A DNA stretch of 64,000 nucleotides from Streptococcus sp. 29887 (lineage in GTDB: Bacteria; Bacillota; Bacilli; Lactobacillales; Streptococcaceae). The stretch lies in contig NZ_CP118735.1 of the NCBI RefSeq assembly GCF_032595075.1, positions 214,001 to 278,000 on the forward strand, given 5' to 3'. The notes beneath the pieces were generated by a model. The model saw nothing but the letters and a program-made list of their open reading frames with translations. It made no database searches and was not told the DNA's origin. The translations under genes were made by a program, and so were the position numbers. Below are positions 19,638 to 29,436 of this stretch, in pieces (the stretch's first letter is position 1; each line of letters begins with the position of its first letter).

Positions 19638-20219
19638 ATGCCAACCTCGTTGATTACCAAGAAAAGAATCGCCAAGGCCTTTAAAAGGCAATTATCGCTA
19701 AAATCATTTGATAAGCTTTCTGTTGTAGATATCATGCAGGAAGCAGGTATCCGTCGTCAAACCTTTTATAATCATTTTTTGGACAAGTATGAGCTACTGG
19801 ATTGGATTTTTGAAACAGAATTGCAGGAGCAGGTGACAGACAATCTGACCTATATCAGTGGGGTGAAGCTCTTAGATGAACTGCTCTATTACATTGATTG
19901 TAACCAGGTATTTTATAAACACTTGTTTGAAATTGAGGGACAAAATGACTTTGTGACCTATCTGGAAGGCTATTTTAGGGTTCTGATGGTAAAATTATTG
20001 GCGGAATATCAGTCCAAAGAAGGTCGATATTTTACAAGGCAGGAACAGGAGTTTTTAGTGACCTACCATTCGAGCGCTTGGATTGGTCTGATTAAGAAGG
20101 GGCTAGCTCAATCCCCTTGTGCTATTCATAGCATGTATGGCCAAATTATCACCTTACTAGAGCAGTCATTTTCTAATCACAATTCGAGGGAGAAGAGGGA
20201 TGGTATTTATAAAAAATAG
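19638..20219 (+). CDS. dhaS: TetR-family activator of the dihydroxyacetone kinase operon (DhaS-like)
   Basis: A 193-residue TetR-type regulator with an N-terminal helix-turn-helix (about residues 8-52: LSVVDIMQEAGIRRQTFYNHF) and an all-helical ligand/partner domain. In Lactococcus lactis, DhaS activates dhaKLM only in complex with DhaQ loaded with dihydroxyacetone; the adjacent dhaQ supports the same assignment here. SD GGAAG precedes ATG 19638. Its 3' end overlaps dhaQ by 20 bases. The IS1182 copy now lies between this gene and the dhaKLM operon it should control. Confidence 0.88.
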   Translation: MPTSLITKKRIAKAFKRQLSLKSFDKLSVVDIMQEAGIRRQTFYNHFLDKYELLDWIFETELQEQVTDNLTYISGVKLLDELLYYIDCNQVFYKHLFEIEGQNDFVTYLEGYFRVLMVKLLAEYQSKEGRYFTRQEQEFLVTYHSSAWIGLIKKGLAQSPCAIHSMYGQIITLLEQSFSNHNSREKRDGIYKK

Positions 20220-21189
20220 ACAGGATAATGTGATTGCGGATTACATTGAAGGATTCTGTCGGACAAATAAGTATGTAAAGAAACTTGAACATCAACCTAT
20301 TCTAGTTCAAAAAGAACAGGACATTCAGCTGGTTCCCATCATCTCAGGTGGTGGTTCTGGGCATGAACCGGCCCATGTCGGTTTCGTGGGCAAAGGAATG
20401 CTGACTGCAGCAGTCTATGGAGAGATTTTTACTCCACCAACTGCCGAAGAAGTCTTGGCAGCCATTCGTGCTGTTCATAAGGGTAAGGGAGTTTTTCTGA
20501 TTGTCAAAAATTTTGAAGCGGACTTAGAAACCTTTGGTCAGGCTATTGCGGAAGCGAGAAAGGAAGGTATAGCTGTGAAATATATTGTATCCCATGACGA
20601 TATCTCAGTCGATACCAAGGATAATTTCCGCATGCGCCACCGTGGGCTGGCGGGGACTATTCTTCTGCATAAGGTTCTTGGAGCTGCAGCTCTCTCTGGC
20701 TACAATTTAGATCAATTGGAACAACTGGGGCTTTCTCTAGCAACAGAGATAGCGACTATTGGTTTTGCGACCAAGTCAGCCAGCTTGCCAGATGTCAGCC
20801 AGCCTTTATTTGATTTGGCGGATGGAGAAATTTCCTATGGAATTGGCATTCATGGAGAGGAAGGTTATCGCACCGTAACCTACGAATCTTCGGAGCAATT
20901 AGCTAATGAAATTGTCAATAAGCTAAAACTGAAATTCCGTTGGAAGGAGGGGGAGGAGTATGTCCTCTTGGTCAACAATCTAGGGAACCTGTCTGAGCTT
21001 GAGCAAGGTATCTTTCTCAATGATTTGTACCAGTTCTTGGAATTAGAAGGCTTGAAACTACCCTATATTAAAACAGGTAAGTTTATGACCAGTTTGGATA
21101 TGGAAGGTATATCTGTCACCCTTTGTCGTGTCAAGGATCCAGTCTGGCTAGACTTCTTGCAGGCTCCGACAGAAGCTGCGGCTTGGTAA
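20200..21189 (+). CDS. dhaQ: DhaK paralogue, coactivator DhaQ
   Basis: A 329-residue paralogue of the DhaK at 16732-17721. It keeps the binding-site segments GGGSGHEPAHVG and GIGIHGEEG (covalent His) and an Asp in FEADLETF, but the sequence is divergent and no second dhaL/dhaM accompanies it. By comparison with Lactococcus it senses dihydroxyacetone and pairs with DhaS to turn on dhaKLM rather than acting as a kinase. GGGAG precedes the ATG, which overlaps dhaS, suggesting coupled translation of the two partners. Confidence 0.87.
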   Translation: MVFIKNRQDNVIADYIEGFCRTNKYVKKLEHQPILVQKEQDIQLVPIISGGGSGHEPAHVGFVGKGMLTAAVYGEIFTPPTAEEVLAAIRAVHKGKGVFLIVKNFEADLETFGQAIAEARKEGIAVKYIVSHDDISVDTKDNFRMRHRGLAGTILLHKVLGAAALSGYNLDQLEQLGLSLATEIATIGFATKSASLPDVSQPLFDLADGEISYGIGIHGEEGYRTVTYESSEQLANEIVNKLKLKFRWKEGEEYVLLVNNLGNLSELEQGIFLNDLYQFLELEGLKLPYIKTGKFMTSLDMEGISVTLCRVKDPVWLDFLQAPTEAAAW

Positions 21190-21207
21190 GTTAAGTATCA
21201 AATGATG

Positions 21208-21238
21208 AACCTCTTTTGGAATGCCGAAGAGGTTTTTT
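21208..21238 (+). terminator. Terminator after dhaQ
   Basis: AACCTCTT pairs with AAGAGGTT, followed by TTTTT, between dhaQ and polC. Confidence 0.88.
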
Positions 21239-21305
21239 CTCTCTCCCAAGAAAATTTCTTCCATTTATGGTAAAATGTTTCTAACGAACTACAAAGGAAA
21301 AGGTC

Positions 21306-24300
21306 ATGTCAGATAAGTTTCAGCTCTTGCTTCAACAAATCGGGATGCCTCTTGATGCTCAGCAATCAGGGGCTTTTTCGACTGCAACGATTGAGAAAGT
21401 GGTCTTGCACAAGGTCAGCAAACTCTGGGAATTTACCTTCCGCTTTGAAAAGCCCTTGCCGCTGATGGACTATCAACTCTTCAAGGCTCGTTTGGCGACA
21501 GAGTTTGAAAAGGTGGGGAACAGGATTCAATTTTCTATCGTCAGTGATGCGGAAAGTTTTGAAGCGGGCTTAGTAGAGGCCTATTATCCAGAAGCTTTTA
21601 CGGAAGATTTGTGCCAGAGTGCAGGTTTTAAGGCGCTTTTTCAATCTTTGGAGGTTGTTTATCGGGAGAATACTCTGTGGATAAAGGGGCCTGAAACTAT
21701 TGATACCGTTCATTTTCGGAAGAATCATCTGCCAAATCTTGTGGAGCAATACAAGCGATTTGGTTTTGGGAATCTTGCGGTGGACATTGAAGTTTGCCAG
21801 GAGATGACGCAGCAGCAGGCTGCGGCTTTCCATGCGCAGAATGAGGAAATTTACCAGCAGGCCAATGAGGAAAATCTGGCGGCCCTGGAACAACTGGCGC
21901 AAATGGCGCCACCACCAGAGGCAGCTCAGCCATTTGTCCCAGAATATAAGAAAAATCGTCCGGCCAAGGTCAATATCGAAAAGGCTGAGATTACGCCTAT
22001 GATTGAGGTGGATAGCGAGGAGAATCGGATTGTCTTTGAGGGTCTGGTCTTTGAGGTCGAGCAGAAGACGACCAAGACGGGGCGTGTCATTATCAACTTT
22101 AAGATGACCGACTACACTTCGTCCTTTACCTTGCAGAAGTGGGCTAAGAATGAGGAAGAGGCCCAGAAGTTTGATATGGTCAAAAAGGGCAACTGGCTGC
22201 GGGTGCGTGGAAATGTGGAAACCAATAATTTCACCCGTGATTTGACTATGAATGTCCAGGAGGTCCAGGAGGTTAAGAAGGAAATTCGTAAGGACCTTAT
22301 GCCTGAAGGGGAGAAACGGGTCGAGTTTCATGCCCATACCAACATGTCCACTATGGATGCCCTGCCAGCCGTTGAAGACTTGGTGGCGCGTGCTGCGGCT
22401 TGGGGACACAAGGCGGTGGCCATTACTGACCATGGAAATGTTCAGTCCTTCCCCCATGGCTATCATGCTGCTCGTAAGGCTGGTATTAAGCCCCTCTTTG
22501 GGATGGAAGCCAATATTGTTGAGGACTCAGTTCCCATTGTCTACAATGAAGCGGATATGGTCTTATCCGATGCGACCTATGTGGTCTTTGACGTGGAAAC
22601 GACAGGTCTTTCCGCGGTTAACAATGCCCTGATTCAGATTGCAGCATCCAAGATGCACAAGGGCAATATCATTGCAGAATTTGATGAATTTATTGACCCA
22701 GGTCACCCGCTCAGTAAATTTACGACTGAACTGACAGGGATTACAGATGAGCATGTGCGTGGTTCCAAGCCTTTGGAGCAAGTTCTGCGGGAGTTTCAGG
22801 ACTTCTGTCAGGATTCCATCATGGTTGCCCATAATGCGACCTTTGACGTTGGTTTCATGAATGTCAACTATGAACGAGCTGGTTTGCCAATCATCAGCCA
22901 ACCGGTCATCGATACGCTAGAATTTGCCCGAAACCTTTATCCAGACTACAAGCGGCACGGTTTGGCAGCCTTGACCAAGCGATTTGGTGTTGCTCTTGAG
23001 CATCACCACATGGCCAATTATGATGCGGAGGCCACTGGTCGCCTACTCTTTATCTTCTTAAAAGAAGCCTTGGAGAAACACAATCTGATCAATCTCAACC
23101 AGCTCAATACAGAATTGGTGGCGGAGGATTCTTATAAGAAGGCCCGCGTCAAACACGCTACGCTCTATGTGGTCAATCAGGTTGGTTTAAAAAATATCTT
23201 CAAACTGGTTTCCCTGTCCAACACCAAGTATTTTGAGGGAGTTCCTCGTATTCCCAGAACGGTTCTGGATGCCCACCGAGAAGGCTTGATACTAGGGACG
23301 GCCTGCCAGGAGGGCGAGGTTTTTGATGACCTGCTTTCTAAGGGCGTGGATGATGCGGTTAAGACAGCGGGCTATTATGATTTTATCGAGGTCATGCCAC
23401 CAGCTCTCTACGCTCCTATGATTGCCAAGGAGCAATTCAAGGACATGGCAGAGATTGAAGAAACCATCAAGCAGTTGATTGAAGTGGGACGTAGGGCAGG
23501 TTTGCCTGTTCTGGCGACTGGAAATGTCCATTATATTGACCCAGAAGAAGAGATTTACCGAGAAATCATTGTCCGTGCTTTAGGTCAAGGGGCACCGATT
23601 AACTGGACCATTGGAAATGGTGAGAATGCTCAACCAGCTCCGCTACCAAAGGCTCACTTTAGAACGACCAGTGAGATGTTGGATGAGTTTGCCTTCTTGG
23701 GTGAAAGTCTAGCCCGTGAGATTGTCATTACCAATCCCAATGCCATGCTGGACCGGTTTGAAGATGTTCAGGTGGTCAAGTCGGACCTCTATACGCCTTA
23801 TATCGAAAAGGCCGAGGAAACGGTTGCGGAATTGACCTATCAAAAAGCCTTTGAAATTTATGGTAACCCCTTGCCAGATATCATCGATCTGCGGATTGAG
23901 AAGGAATTGACGTCCATTCTGGGTAATGGATTCGCCGTGATTTACCTAGCATCGCAGATGTTGGTACAACGGTCAAATGAACGGGGCTACCTGGTTGGTT
24001 CACGGGGGTCTGTTGGCTCCAGTTTCGTTGCGACCATGATTGGGATTACCGAAGTAAACCCCATGCCTCCTCATTATGTCTGTCCAAATTGTCAACACAG
24101 TGAATTTATTACAGACGGTTCCTATGGTTCAGGTTTTGACCTGCCAGACAAGGACTGTGAAAAGTGTGGGACCAAGTATAAAAAAGATGGCCAGGACATT
24201 CCTTTCGAGACCTTCCTTGGTTTCGATGGTGACAAGGTTCCCGATATTGACTTGAACTTCTCAGGGGATGACCAACCCTCTGCCCATTTGGATGTTCGGG

Positions 24301-25697
24301 ATATTTTCGGCGAAGAAAATGCCTTCCGTGCAGGAACGGTAGGTACGGTAGCGGCTAAGACTGCCTATGGTTTTGTCCGAGGCTATGAGCGGGATTATGG
24401 CAAATTCTATCGAGATGTGGAAGTGGAACGCTTGGCGGCTGGAGCGGCCGGTGTCAAACGGACGACTGGTCAGCACCCAGGGGGAATTATTGTATTTCCT
24501 GACTACATGGATGTTTATGATTTTACGCCTGTTCAGTATCCTGCCGATGATGTGACGGCCAACTGGCAGACCACCCACTTTAACTTCCACGATATTGATG
24601 AAAACGTCTTAAAACTTGATGTTCTGGGACACGATGATCCGACCATGGTTCGCAAGTTGCAGGACTTGTCTGGCATTGATCCACAAACCATCCCTGCTGA
24701 TGACAAGGGAGTGATGGCCCTCTTTTCTGGTACGGAAATTCTGGGAGTTACTCCAGAGCAGATTGGGACACCGACAGGTATGCTAGGCATTCCTGAATTT
24801 GGGACCAACTTTGTACGGGGGATGGTGGAGGAAACCAAACCGACCACCTTTGCGGAACTCTTGCAGTTGTCTGGTCTATCCCACGGTACAGACGTATGGT
24901 TGGGCAATGCCCAGGACTTGATTAAGGCAGGAATTGCTGACCTATCCACCGTTATCGGTTGTCGGGATGACATCATGGTGTATCTCATGCACGCAGGTTT
25001 ACCGCCTAAGATGGCCTTTAACATCATGGAACGGGTGCGGAAAGGGATGTGGCTCAAGATTTCCGAGGAAGAGCGAAATGGCTATATCCAAGCTATGAAG
25101 GATAACAAGGTGCCAGACTGGTACATCGAATCCTGTGGAAAAATCAAGTACATGTTCCCTAAAGCCCACGCGGCTGCCTACGTTATGATGGCCTTGCGGG
25201 TTGCCTATTTCAAGGTTCACTATCCAATTTACTACTATTGTGCTTATTTCTCTATTCGTGCCAAGGCCTTTGATTTGGCGACCATGTCAGGCGGTCTAGA
25301 TAAAGTCAAGGCCAAGATGGAAGAAATTGCTCTCAAGAAGAAGAACAATGAAGCCTCGAATGTTGAGCAGGACCTTTATACCACACTTGAGTTGGTCAAT
25401 GAGATGCTGGAACGTGGCTTCAAGTTCGGTAAGCTGGACCTTTACAAGTCCCATGCGACCGACTTCTTGATTGAAGAAGATACCCTCATCCCGCCATTTG
25501 TTGCTATGGATGGTCTGGGAGAGAACGTTGCCAAGCAGGTTGTGGCGGCGCGTGCCGAGGGAGAATTCCTCTCCAAGACAGAACTCCGTAAACGGGGAGG
25601 TCTATCTAGCACTCTTGTTGAAAAAATGGATGAAATGGGCATTCTAGGCAAAATGCCAGAGGATAACCAGCTCAGTCTCTTTGATGATTTGTTTTAA
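21306..25697 (+). CDS. polC: DNA polymerase III alpha subunit, Gram-positive PolC type
   Basis: A 1463-residue replicative DNA polymerase with built-in proofreading. In order: an N-terminal domain; an OB-fold near residues 235-320; a PHP domain starting at [11 protein letters not shown] (about 338); an inserted DnaQ-type 3'-5' exonuclease ([10 protein letters not shown] about 426, HNATFDVGF about 510); the rest of PHP; a polymerase core with a zinc knuckle (CPNCQ..CEKCG, about 925-955) and the catalytic [10 protein letters not shown] (about 980); and a C-terminal helix-hairpin-helix and QLSLFDDLF clamp-binding-like tail. Length and order are normal for Firmicutes. SD AAAGGA precedes ATG 21306. 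It stands alone between terminators. Confidence 0.98.
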   Translation: MSDKFQLLLQQIGMPLDAQQSGAFSTATIEKVVLHKVSKLWEFTFRFEKPLPLMDYQLFKARLATEFEKVGNRIQFSIVSDAESFEAGLVEAYYPEAFTEDLCQSAGFKALFQSLEVVYRENTLWIKGPETIDTVHFRKNHLPNLVEQYKRFGFGNLAVDIEVCQEMTQQQAAAFHAQNEEIYQQANEENLAALEQLAQMAPPPEAAQPFVPEYKKNRPAKVNIEKAEITPMIEVDSEENRIVFEGLVFEVEQKTTKTGRVIINFKMTDYTSSFTLQKWAKNEEEAQKFDMVKKGNWLRVRGNVETNNFTRDLTMNVQEVQEVKKEIRKDLMPEGEKRVEFHAHTNMSTMDALPAVEDLVARAAAWGHKAVAITDHGNVQSFPHGYHAARKAGIKPLFGMEANIVEDSVPIVYNEADMVLSDATYVVFDVETTGLSAVNNALIQIAASKMHKGNIIAEFDEFIDPGHPLSKFTTELTGITDEHVRGSKPLEQVLREFQDFCQDSIMVAHNATFDVGFMNVNYERAGLPIISQPVIDTLEFARNLYPDYKRHGLAALTKRFGVALEHHHMANYDAEATGRLLFIFLKEALEKHNLINLNQLNTELVAEDSYKKARVKHATLYVVNQVGLKNIFKLVSLSNTKYFEGVPRIPRTVLDAHREGLILGTACQEGEVFDDLLSKGVDDAVKTAGYYDFIEVMPPALYAPMIAKEQFKDMAEIEETIKQLIEVGRRAGLPVLATGNVHYIDPEEEIYREIIVRALGQGAPINWTIGNGENAQPAPLPKAHFRTTSEMLDEFAFLGESLAREIVITNPNAMLDRFEDVQVVKSDLYTPYIEKAEETVAELTYQKAFEIYGNPLPDIIDLRIEKELTSILGNGFAVIYLASQMLVQRSNERGYLVGSRGSVGSSFVATMIGITEVNPMPPHYVCPNCQHSEFITDGSYGSGFDLPDKDCEKCGTKYKKDGQDIPFETFLGFDGDKVPDIDLNFSGDDQPSAHLDVRDIFGEENAFRAGTVGTVAAKTAYGFVRGYERDYGKFYRDVEVERLAAGAAGVKRTTGQHPGGIIVFPDYMDVYDFTPVQYPADDVTANWQTTHFNFHDIDENVLKLDVLGHDDPTMVRKLQDLSGIDPQTIPADDKGVMALFSGTEILGVTPEQIGTPTGMLGIPEFGTNFVRGMVEETKPTTFAELLQLSGLSHGTDVWLGNAQDLIKAGIADLSTVIGCRDDIMVYLMHAGLPPKMAFNIMERVRKGMWLKISEEERNGYIQAMKDNKVPDWYIESCGKIKYMFPKAHAAAYVMMALRVAYFKVHYPIYYYCAYFSIRAKAFDLATMSGGLDKVKAKMEEIALKKKNNEASNVEQDLYTTLELVNEMLERGFKFGKLDLYKSHATDFLIEEDTLIPPFVAMDGLGENVAKQVVAARAEGEFLSKTELRKRGGLSSTLVEKMDEMGILGKMPEDNQLSLFDDLF

Positions 25698-25703
25698 GAT
25701 TTG

Positions 25704-25732
25704 ACCTTGCCCACTTGAGGCAAGGTTTTTTT
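25704..25732 (+). terminator. Terminator after polC
   Basis: ACCTTGCC pairs with GGCAAGGT around a short loop, followed by TTTTTT. Confidence 0.9.
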
Positions 25733-25817
25733 GCTTTGTTGTTTTGTATAAAAGTTTGATTTTAACTAATATATTCGATATAATAACAACAAGATTGGGA
25801 GATAAAAGGAGAAGATA

Positions 25818-26402
25818 ATGGAAAAACGGATACATTTAGTTAGTATTTTCTTGATCTTGGTATTGCTATCAGCTTGTACTAGCTCAAGTCAACATACTGA
25901 AGCTATTAAGAAAGAAGAAGTAGCTACTGTGGAAACAGAACAATCAGCGAATGATCATCAGTCTAATTCAGAGGCTACAAAATTAAAATCTGTAGAACTT
26001 GACAATGGTTTTAGACTTGGAGTTCCAGCTCATTGGGAGGTTGAAGGAGGGAGTTCTGAGTATAGTATTCTTCGCTTTATATCTGAGGATGATTTAATGC
26101 AAGTAGATATATTTGCTGTGGAGGAGGATAGACAGGCTCAGGAAGAACGTTTCAGGACGGACGAAAAGTTTGTTCCGATCACTTTAAGTGATACAGAAGG
26201 ATATGTAGAGAAAAAGGTAGAATCGGTTGAAGTATCTGAAGAGGGAGCTGTTCCTAAATATATTTATACGTATTCATTTAACATAAATGGGAAATATACA
26301 CTAACAGCCGGTTTTTATGCAATTACAGATCGTTTGGGCGATGAGGGGATAGACGATGTGATGCATCTAATCTTAGAAACTGCCGAGGACCTTAATCCTT
26401 AA
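25818..26402 (+). CDS. Putative surface lipoprotein of unknown function
   Basis: A 194-residue protein with a lipoprotein signal peptide: basic N-terminus, hydrophobic core and lipobox LLSAC (Cys at about residue 20), so it should be lipid-anchored to the outer face of the membrane. After a Ser/Gln/Glu-rich linker there is a compact alpha/beta domain (residues 55-190: GFRLGVPAHWEVEGG.., then TAGFYAITDRL) reminiscent of PsbP-like or DUF1795-type stress lipoproteins, but I cannot name the family. SD AAGGAG precedes ATG 25818, and a TATAAT lies about 40 bases upstream. It is probably monocistronic. Confidence 0.75.
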   Translation: MEKRIHLVSIFLILVLLSACTSSSQHTEAIKKEEVATVETEQSANDHQSNSEATKLKSVELDNGFRLGVPAHWEVEGGSSEYSILRFISEDDLMQVDIFAVEEDRQAQEERFRTDEKFVPITLSDTEGYVEKKVESVEVSEEGAVPKYIYTYSFNINGKYTLTAGFYAITDRLGDEGIDDVMHLILETAEDLNP

Positions 26403-26435
26403 TTTATTGAAAATATAAAAAAGAAATCAAAACTC

Positions 26436-26464
26436 TTGACTATTCTCCTGGACAGGTATATAAT
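26436..26464 (+). promoter_or_regulatory. Sigma-A promoter of the nitroreductase gene
   Basis: TTGACT (26436-26441) and TATAAT (26459-26464) have a 17-base spacer, near consensus. The start point should fall at about 26471, inside the palindrome described in the next entry. Confidence 0.85.
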
Positions 26465-26466
26465 CT

Positions 26467-26496
26467 CTACATAGTGATAAATACTACTATGTAGTA
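26467..26496. promoter_or_regulatory. Palindromic operator overlapping the nitroreductase start site
   Basis: CTACATAGT (26467-26475) and ACTATGTAG (26486-26494) form a perfect 9-bp inverted repeat. The right half also lies in a second palindrome, TACTAC-TAT-GTAGTA (26482-26496). The position over the predicted transcription start fits a repressor site. The regulator is not identifiable from the window. Confidence 0.7.
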
Positions 26497-26519
26497 ACAA
26501 TAAGAAAAGAGGAAATCCT

Positions 26520-27122
26520 ATGTCAAACTTTGCAACACTTCAAGAAACTCGTCGTTCTATCTATGCACTTGGTAAAGAATTGCCAGTATCAAACGAAGAA
26601 GTAGTAGCGCTTGTAGAAAAAGCCATGAAAGAATCTCCATCAGCTTTCAATTCACAATCAAGCCGTGCAGTTGTGCTTTTCGGTGCTGAATCAGATGCTT
26701 TCTGGAACGAAATTGCTTACAGCGAATTGGAAAAAGTAACGCCAGCAGAAGCTTTTGAAGGCACAAAAGGTCGCTTGGCTAGCTTTGCAGCTGGTGCTGG
26801 TACTATCTTGTTCTTCGAAGACCAAGATGTTGTCAAAGGCTTGCAAGAAAGCTTCCCACTTTACGCTGAAAACTTCCCAATCTGGTCTGAACAAGCTCAC
26901 GGTATCAACTTGTACGCAGTATGGTTGGCTTTCGCTGAGAAAAATATCGGCATGAACGTACAACACTACAACCCATTGGTTGATGCACAAGTTGCTGAAA
27001 AATACGGTATCCCAGCTAACTGGAAACTCCGTGCACAAGCACCATTCGGAAGCATCGCAGCTCCAGCAGCAGACAAAGACTATATGGCGGATGGGGACCG
27101 TGTAAAGGTTTTTGGTAACTAA
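26520..27122 (+). CDS. Nitroreductase family protein (HBN1/Frm2-like)
   Basis: A 200-residue FMN-dependent NAD(P)H oxidoreductase of the nitroreductase fold. The N-terminal FMN phosphate/ribityl site is seen as TRRSIYALGKELP (residues 10-22), with SAFNSQSSRAVVLFG (about 41-55) and the C-terminal GIPANWKLRAQAPFGS. The closest match I recognise is the fatty-acid-repression/HBN1 group of small single-domain nitroreductases. SD GAGGAA precedes ATG 26520. It has a strong promoter overlapped by a palindrome, so it is probably induced when a repressor is released, for example under redox or electrophile stress (inference). Confidence 0.88.
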   Translation: MSNFATLQETRRSIYALGKELPVSNEEVVALVEKAMKESPSAFNSQSSRAVVLFGAESDAFWNEIAYSELEKVTPAEAFEGTKGRLASFAAGAGTILFFEDQDVVKGLQESFPLYAENFPIWSEQAHGINLYAVWLAFAEKNIGMNVQHYNPLVDAQVAEKYGIPANWKLRAQAPFGSIAAPAADKDYMADGDRVKVFGN

Positions 27123-27226
27123 TACTCTGCGAAAATTGGTATCAGACGTTGTTGACTTGATGTGATGAACCTTAGTTCTATTTACATCTGCGTCGCCTAG
27201 TCTGATTCCAATTTTCATTGAGTATA
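27122..27226. repeat. MITE-like intergenic element with long imperfect inverted repeat
   Basis: The arms 27122-27147 and 27200-27226 pair over about 25 bases with few mismatches (AAAATTGGTATCAGAC with GTCTGATTCCAATTTT). The ends, TACTCTGCGAAAAT and ATTTTCATTGAGTA, resemble the termini of a widespread streptococcal intergenic repeat. There is no ORF inside. Confidence 0.6.
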
Positions 27227-27315
27227 TATAATTTCAGTTTGCTTTATTACGTCGTTAAGTTGCTTTGATTTGCGTCAACTCTCAGTCGGTTGACGGATAG
27301 AAATTGAAATTAATG
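27216..27315. repeat. Modular intergenic repeat, copy 1
   Basis: The unit contains CTTTATTACGTCG and is bordered by TAATTTCA..TGAAATTA. CTTTTATTACG/CTG recurs at 36886 and 37842. A second, non-coding palindromic unit follows the MITE-like element directly. Confidence 0.45.
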
Positions 27316-27327
27316 ATTGATTTACTA

Positions 27328-27355
27328 AACTTCCTGTTTTGCGGGAAGTTTTTTT
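27328..27355 (+). terminator. Terminator upstream of pepS
   Basis: AACTTCC (27328-27334) pairs with GGAAGTT (27344-27350), followed by TTTTT. Confidence 0.85.
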
Positions 27356-27415
27356 GTCAGCCCAGCTTCAAAATATGATACAATAATCTAGTATTACATT
27401 TCAAAGGAGAAAAAA

Positions 27416-28657
27416 ATGGTATTACCAAATTTTAAAGAAAATCTCGCTAAATATGCCAAACTCTTGGTTTCAACAGGTATCAATGTGCAACCTGGTCACA
27501 CTGTTCAATTGACAATTGGTGTGGAACAGGCTGAGTTGGCTCGTTTGATTGTCAAAGAAGCATACGCTCACGGTGCTAAGGAAGTCTTGGTCAATTGGTT
27601 GGACGATGTGATTGCGCGTGAGCGTCTGGTCAATGTAGATGTGGAACTCTTGGAACAAGTTCATCCACAACGCATTACCGAAATGAACTACCTTTTGGAG
27701 CGCAAGGCAAGCCGTTTGGTGGTCTTGTCTGATGATCCTGGTGCATACGATGGCGTTGATCCTGAGAAATTGTCTCGCAGTGCACGCGCAATCAGCCAGG
27801 CCTTGAACCCAATGCGTCAAGCAACGCAAGCGAACAAGGTTAGTTGGACACTTGGTGCAGCCTCTGGTTTGGAATGGGCTAAAAAAGTCTTCCCAAATGC
27901 AGCATCTGACGAAGAAGCAGTGGACCTCCTTTGGGACCAAATCTTCAAGACTTGCCGTATCTACGAAGAAGATCCAATCAAGGCGTGGGAAGAGCACGAG
28001 GCACGCTTGGTGGCTAAGGCTAAGGTCCTTAACGACGAGCAGTTTGTCAAATTGCACTATACAGCACCAGGAACTGACCTTGTTCTCGGTATGCCGAAAA
28101 ACCACTTGTGGGAAGCGGCTGGTTCGGTCAATGCCCAAGGTGAACACTTTATTGCCAATATGCCAACAGAAGAGGTCTTCACAGCACCAGACTACCGTGT
28201 GGCAGACGGCTATGTAACATCCACAAAACCACTCAGCTACAACGGTAACATCATCGAAGGTATCAAGGTAACCTTTAAAGATGGTGAAATTGTGGATGTA
28301 ACTGCTGAAAAAGGCGATGAAGTTATGAAGAAATTGGTCTTTGACAATGCTGGAGCGCGTGGTCTTGGTGAAGTTGCCCTTGTTCCAGACAAGAGCCCGA
28401 TTTCTCAATCAGGTGTGACCTTCTTCAATACACTCTTTGATGAAAATGCATCAAACCACTTGGCGATTGGGCAAGCCTATGCCTTTTCTATCGAAGGTGG
28501 TACAGAAATGAGCCAAGAAGAGCTCAAAGAAGCAGGCCTTAACCGTTCTGATGTCCATGTGGACTTCATGATTGGCTCTAACAAGATGAACATTGACGGT
28601 ATCCGTGAAGACGGTACTCGTGTGCCAATCTTCCGTGACGGTGAGTGGGCAATCTAA
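27416..28657 (+). CDS. pepS: Aminopeptidase PepS (peptidase family M29)
   Basis: A 413-residue cytoplasmic metallo-aminopeptidase of the thermophilic-aminopeptidase (M29) family. In lactic acid bacteria, PepS removes N-terminal residues from peptides after uptake. M29 features are visible: the N-terminal LLVSTGINVQPGHTV, the conserved metal-ligand region near residues 245-345 (NMPTEEVFTAPD, DNAGARGLGEVALV, NTLFDENASNHLAIG) and the C-terminal HVDFMIGS. Length is standard. AAAGGAG lies upstream of ATG 27416. It stands alone and is followed by a CTGGGC/GCCCAG hairpin just after the stop. Confidence 0.94.
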   Translation: MVLPNFKENLAKYAKLLVSTGINVQPGHTVQLTIGVEQAELARLIVKEAYAHGAKEVLVNWLDDVIARERLVNVDVELLEQVHPQRITEMNYLLERKASRLVVLSDDPGAYDGVDPEKLSRSARAISQALNPMRQATQANKVSWTLGAASGLEWAKKVFPNAASDEEAVDLLWDQIFKTCRIYEEDPIKAWEEHEARLVAKAKVLNDEQFVKLHYTAPGTDLVLGMPKNHLWEAAGSVNAQGEHFIANMPTEEVFTAPDYRVADGYVTSTKPLSYNGNIIEGIKVTFKDGEIVDVTAEKGDEVMKKLVFDNAGARGLGEVALVPDKSPISQSGVTFFNTLFDENASNHLAIGQAYAFSIEGGTEMSQEELKEAGLNRSDVHVDFMIGSNKMNIDGIREDGTRVPIFRDGEWAI

Positions 28658-28669
28658 TGATATTTGAAT

Positions 28670-28970
28670 GAAACTGGGCAAAAAGCCCAGGATCACTTCT
28701 CAGAGTTCGTGTCAACATCTCAGCGCAGTGGTTGATTGGCAGATTTGTTCGTGTTTTGCACTCCAAATCTGACCACTACGACTGATGCGAACTCTGTTCG
28801 CTCTATCTCCGACCTCCAAAGGTTCCCCCAAACCTTTGGAGCTATGCTGGGGTGGGAGTGAAACAGTCTGGGGATAGACTGTTTCAGCTCAACAACTGGA
28901 AATAAGGACTTGTTGACGAACTCTTTTTGACCTAGTCGAGTTCTTTCCCACTCCCATTTTGTAAATAAGG
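28670..28970. repeat. Non-coding repeat-rich intergenic stretch
   Basis: This 323-base gap has no credible gene. It contains a CTGGGCAAAAAGCCCAG hairpin (about 28674-28690, a possible pepS terminator), an 11-bp stem CTCCAAAGGTT/AACCTTTGGAG (28814-28841) preceded by TATCTCCGACCT, and a 10-bp stem GAAACAGTCT/AGACTGTTTC (28860-28885). The TATCTCC(A/G)ACCT-plus-hairpin module recurs at about 37960 and 38090. Confidence 0.55.
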
Positions 28971-28981
28971 AGGAATACGGA

Positions 28982-29215
28982 ATGTTATCAAGTATAATCG
29001 CTGGAGCCATTATTGGCTTGATTGCTGGGGCTTTGACTTCATCAGATGACCGTCGTGGCTGTCTAGGAAATATTATCCTTGGACTTGCAGGTTCATGGAT
29101 TGGACAGTTGCTCTTTGGTGATTGGGGTCCGCAGTTTGCTGGTATGGCCTTGGTACCGTCAGTCTTTGGAGCAGTATTGCTGGTGGCGATTTTTAGCAGT
29201 TCTAGACGGAACTAA
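28982..29215 (+). CDS. GlsB/YeaQ/YmgE family stress-response membrane protein, copy 1
   Basis: A 77-residue, very hydrophobic protein of the transglycosylase-associated (YeaQ/YmgE) family: three predicted TM helices with GAIIGLIAGAL at the start and GLAGSWIGQLLFG in the middle. In related Gram-positives such proteins accompany Asp23/Gls24 stress proteins. AAGGAGG precedes ATG 28982. A second copy at 31623 differs at only two residues (Ser3/Thr and Ala/Val near residue 67). The two copies flank the small-RNA/IS110/toxin region. Confidence 0.88.
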   Translation: MLSSIIAGAIIGLIAGALTSSDDRRGCLGNIILGLAGSWIGQLLFGDWGPQFAGMALVPSVFGAVLLVAIFSSSRRN

Positions 29216-29288
29216 CTAAAATAATTCTATTATCCGATTTTTTCAGAAAAATGGGATAAATTTACTGGTATGCCGATATTATCAAAAG

Positions 29289-29316
29289 TTGCTTTTTATA
29301 GCTTTCGTGTTATAAT
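29289..29316 (+). promoter_or_regulatory. Promoter of a small RNA gene
   Basis: TTGCTT (29289-29294) and TATAAT (29311-29316) have a 16-base spacer. No ORF follows; a terminator is reached about 110 bases downstream. Confidence 0.7.
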
Positions 29317-29322
29317 AGAAAT

Positions 29323-29436
29323 AGAAAAAGGTAGTTGCGCTAACAACCACCTAACGTAGAACCGTTAAAAAGACGGTGGCTCGTAGTTTAGATTTAATCC
29401 GTCCTACTCGCGCAAAAGTGGGGACGGGTTATTTTT
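29323..29436 (+). ncRNA. Putative small structured RNA, perhaps an antitoxin-type RNA
   Basis: This transcript of about 114 bases is defined by a promoter ending at 29316 and a terminator (AATCCGTCC 29396-29404 with GGACGGGTT 29422-29430, then ATTTTT). Internal hairpins: GGTAGTTG/CAACCACC near the 5' end and ACCGT-TAAAAAG-ACGGT in the middle. It points toward the holin-like toxin gene (minus strand, 31275-31457), with only the IS110 element in between, and shares AGACGGTGGCTC with that gene's 5' UTR. Convergent toxin and RNA genes are the usual layout of type I toxin-antitoxin loci. The role is inferred; long antisense complementarity was not seen. Confidence 0.5.

Noticed and set aside
21570..22466. 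298-residue ORF antisense to polC, and similar long antisense frames over pepS and LRR repeats
   Set aside because: Shadow frames produced by codon bias of the real genes; no ribosome sites, and no protein-like composition.
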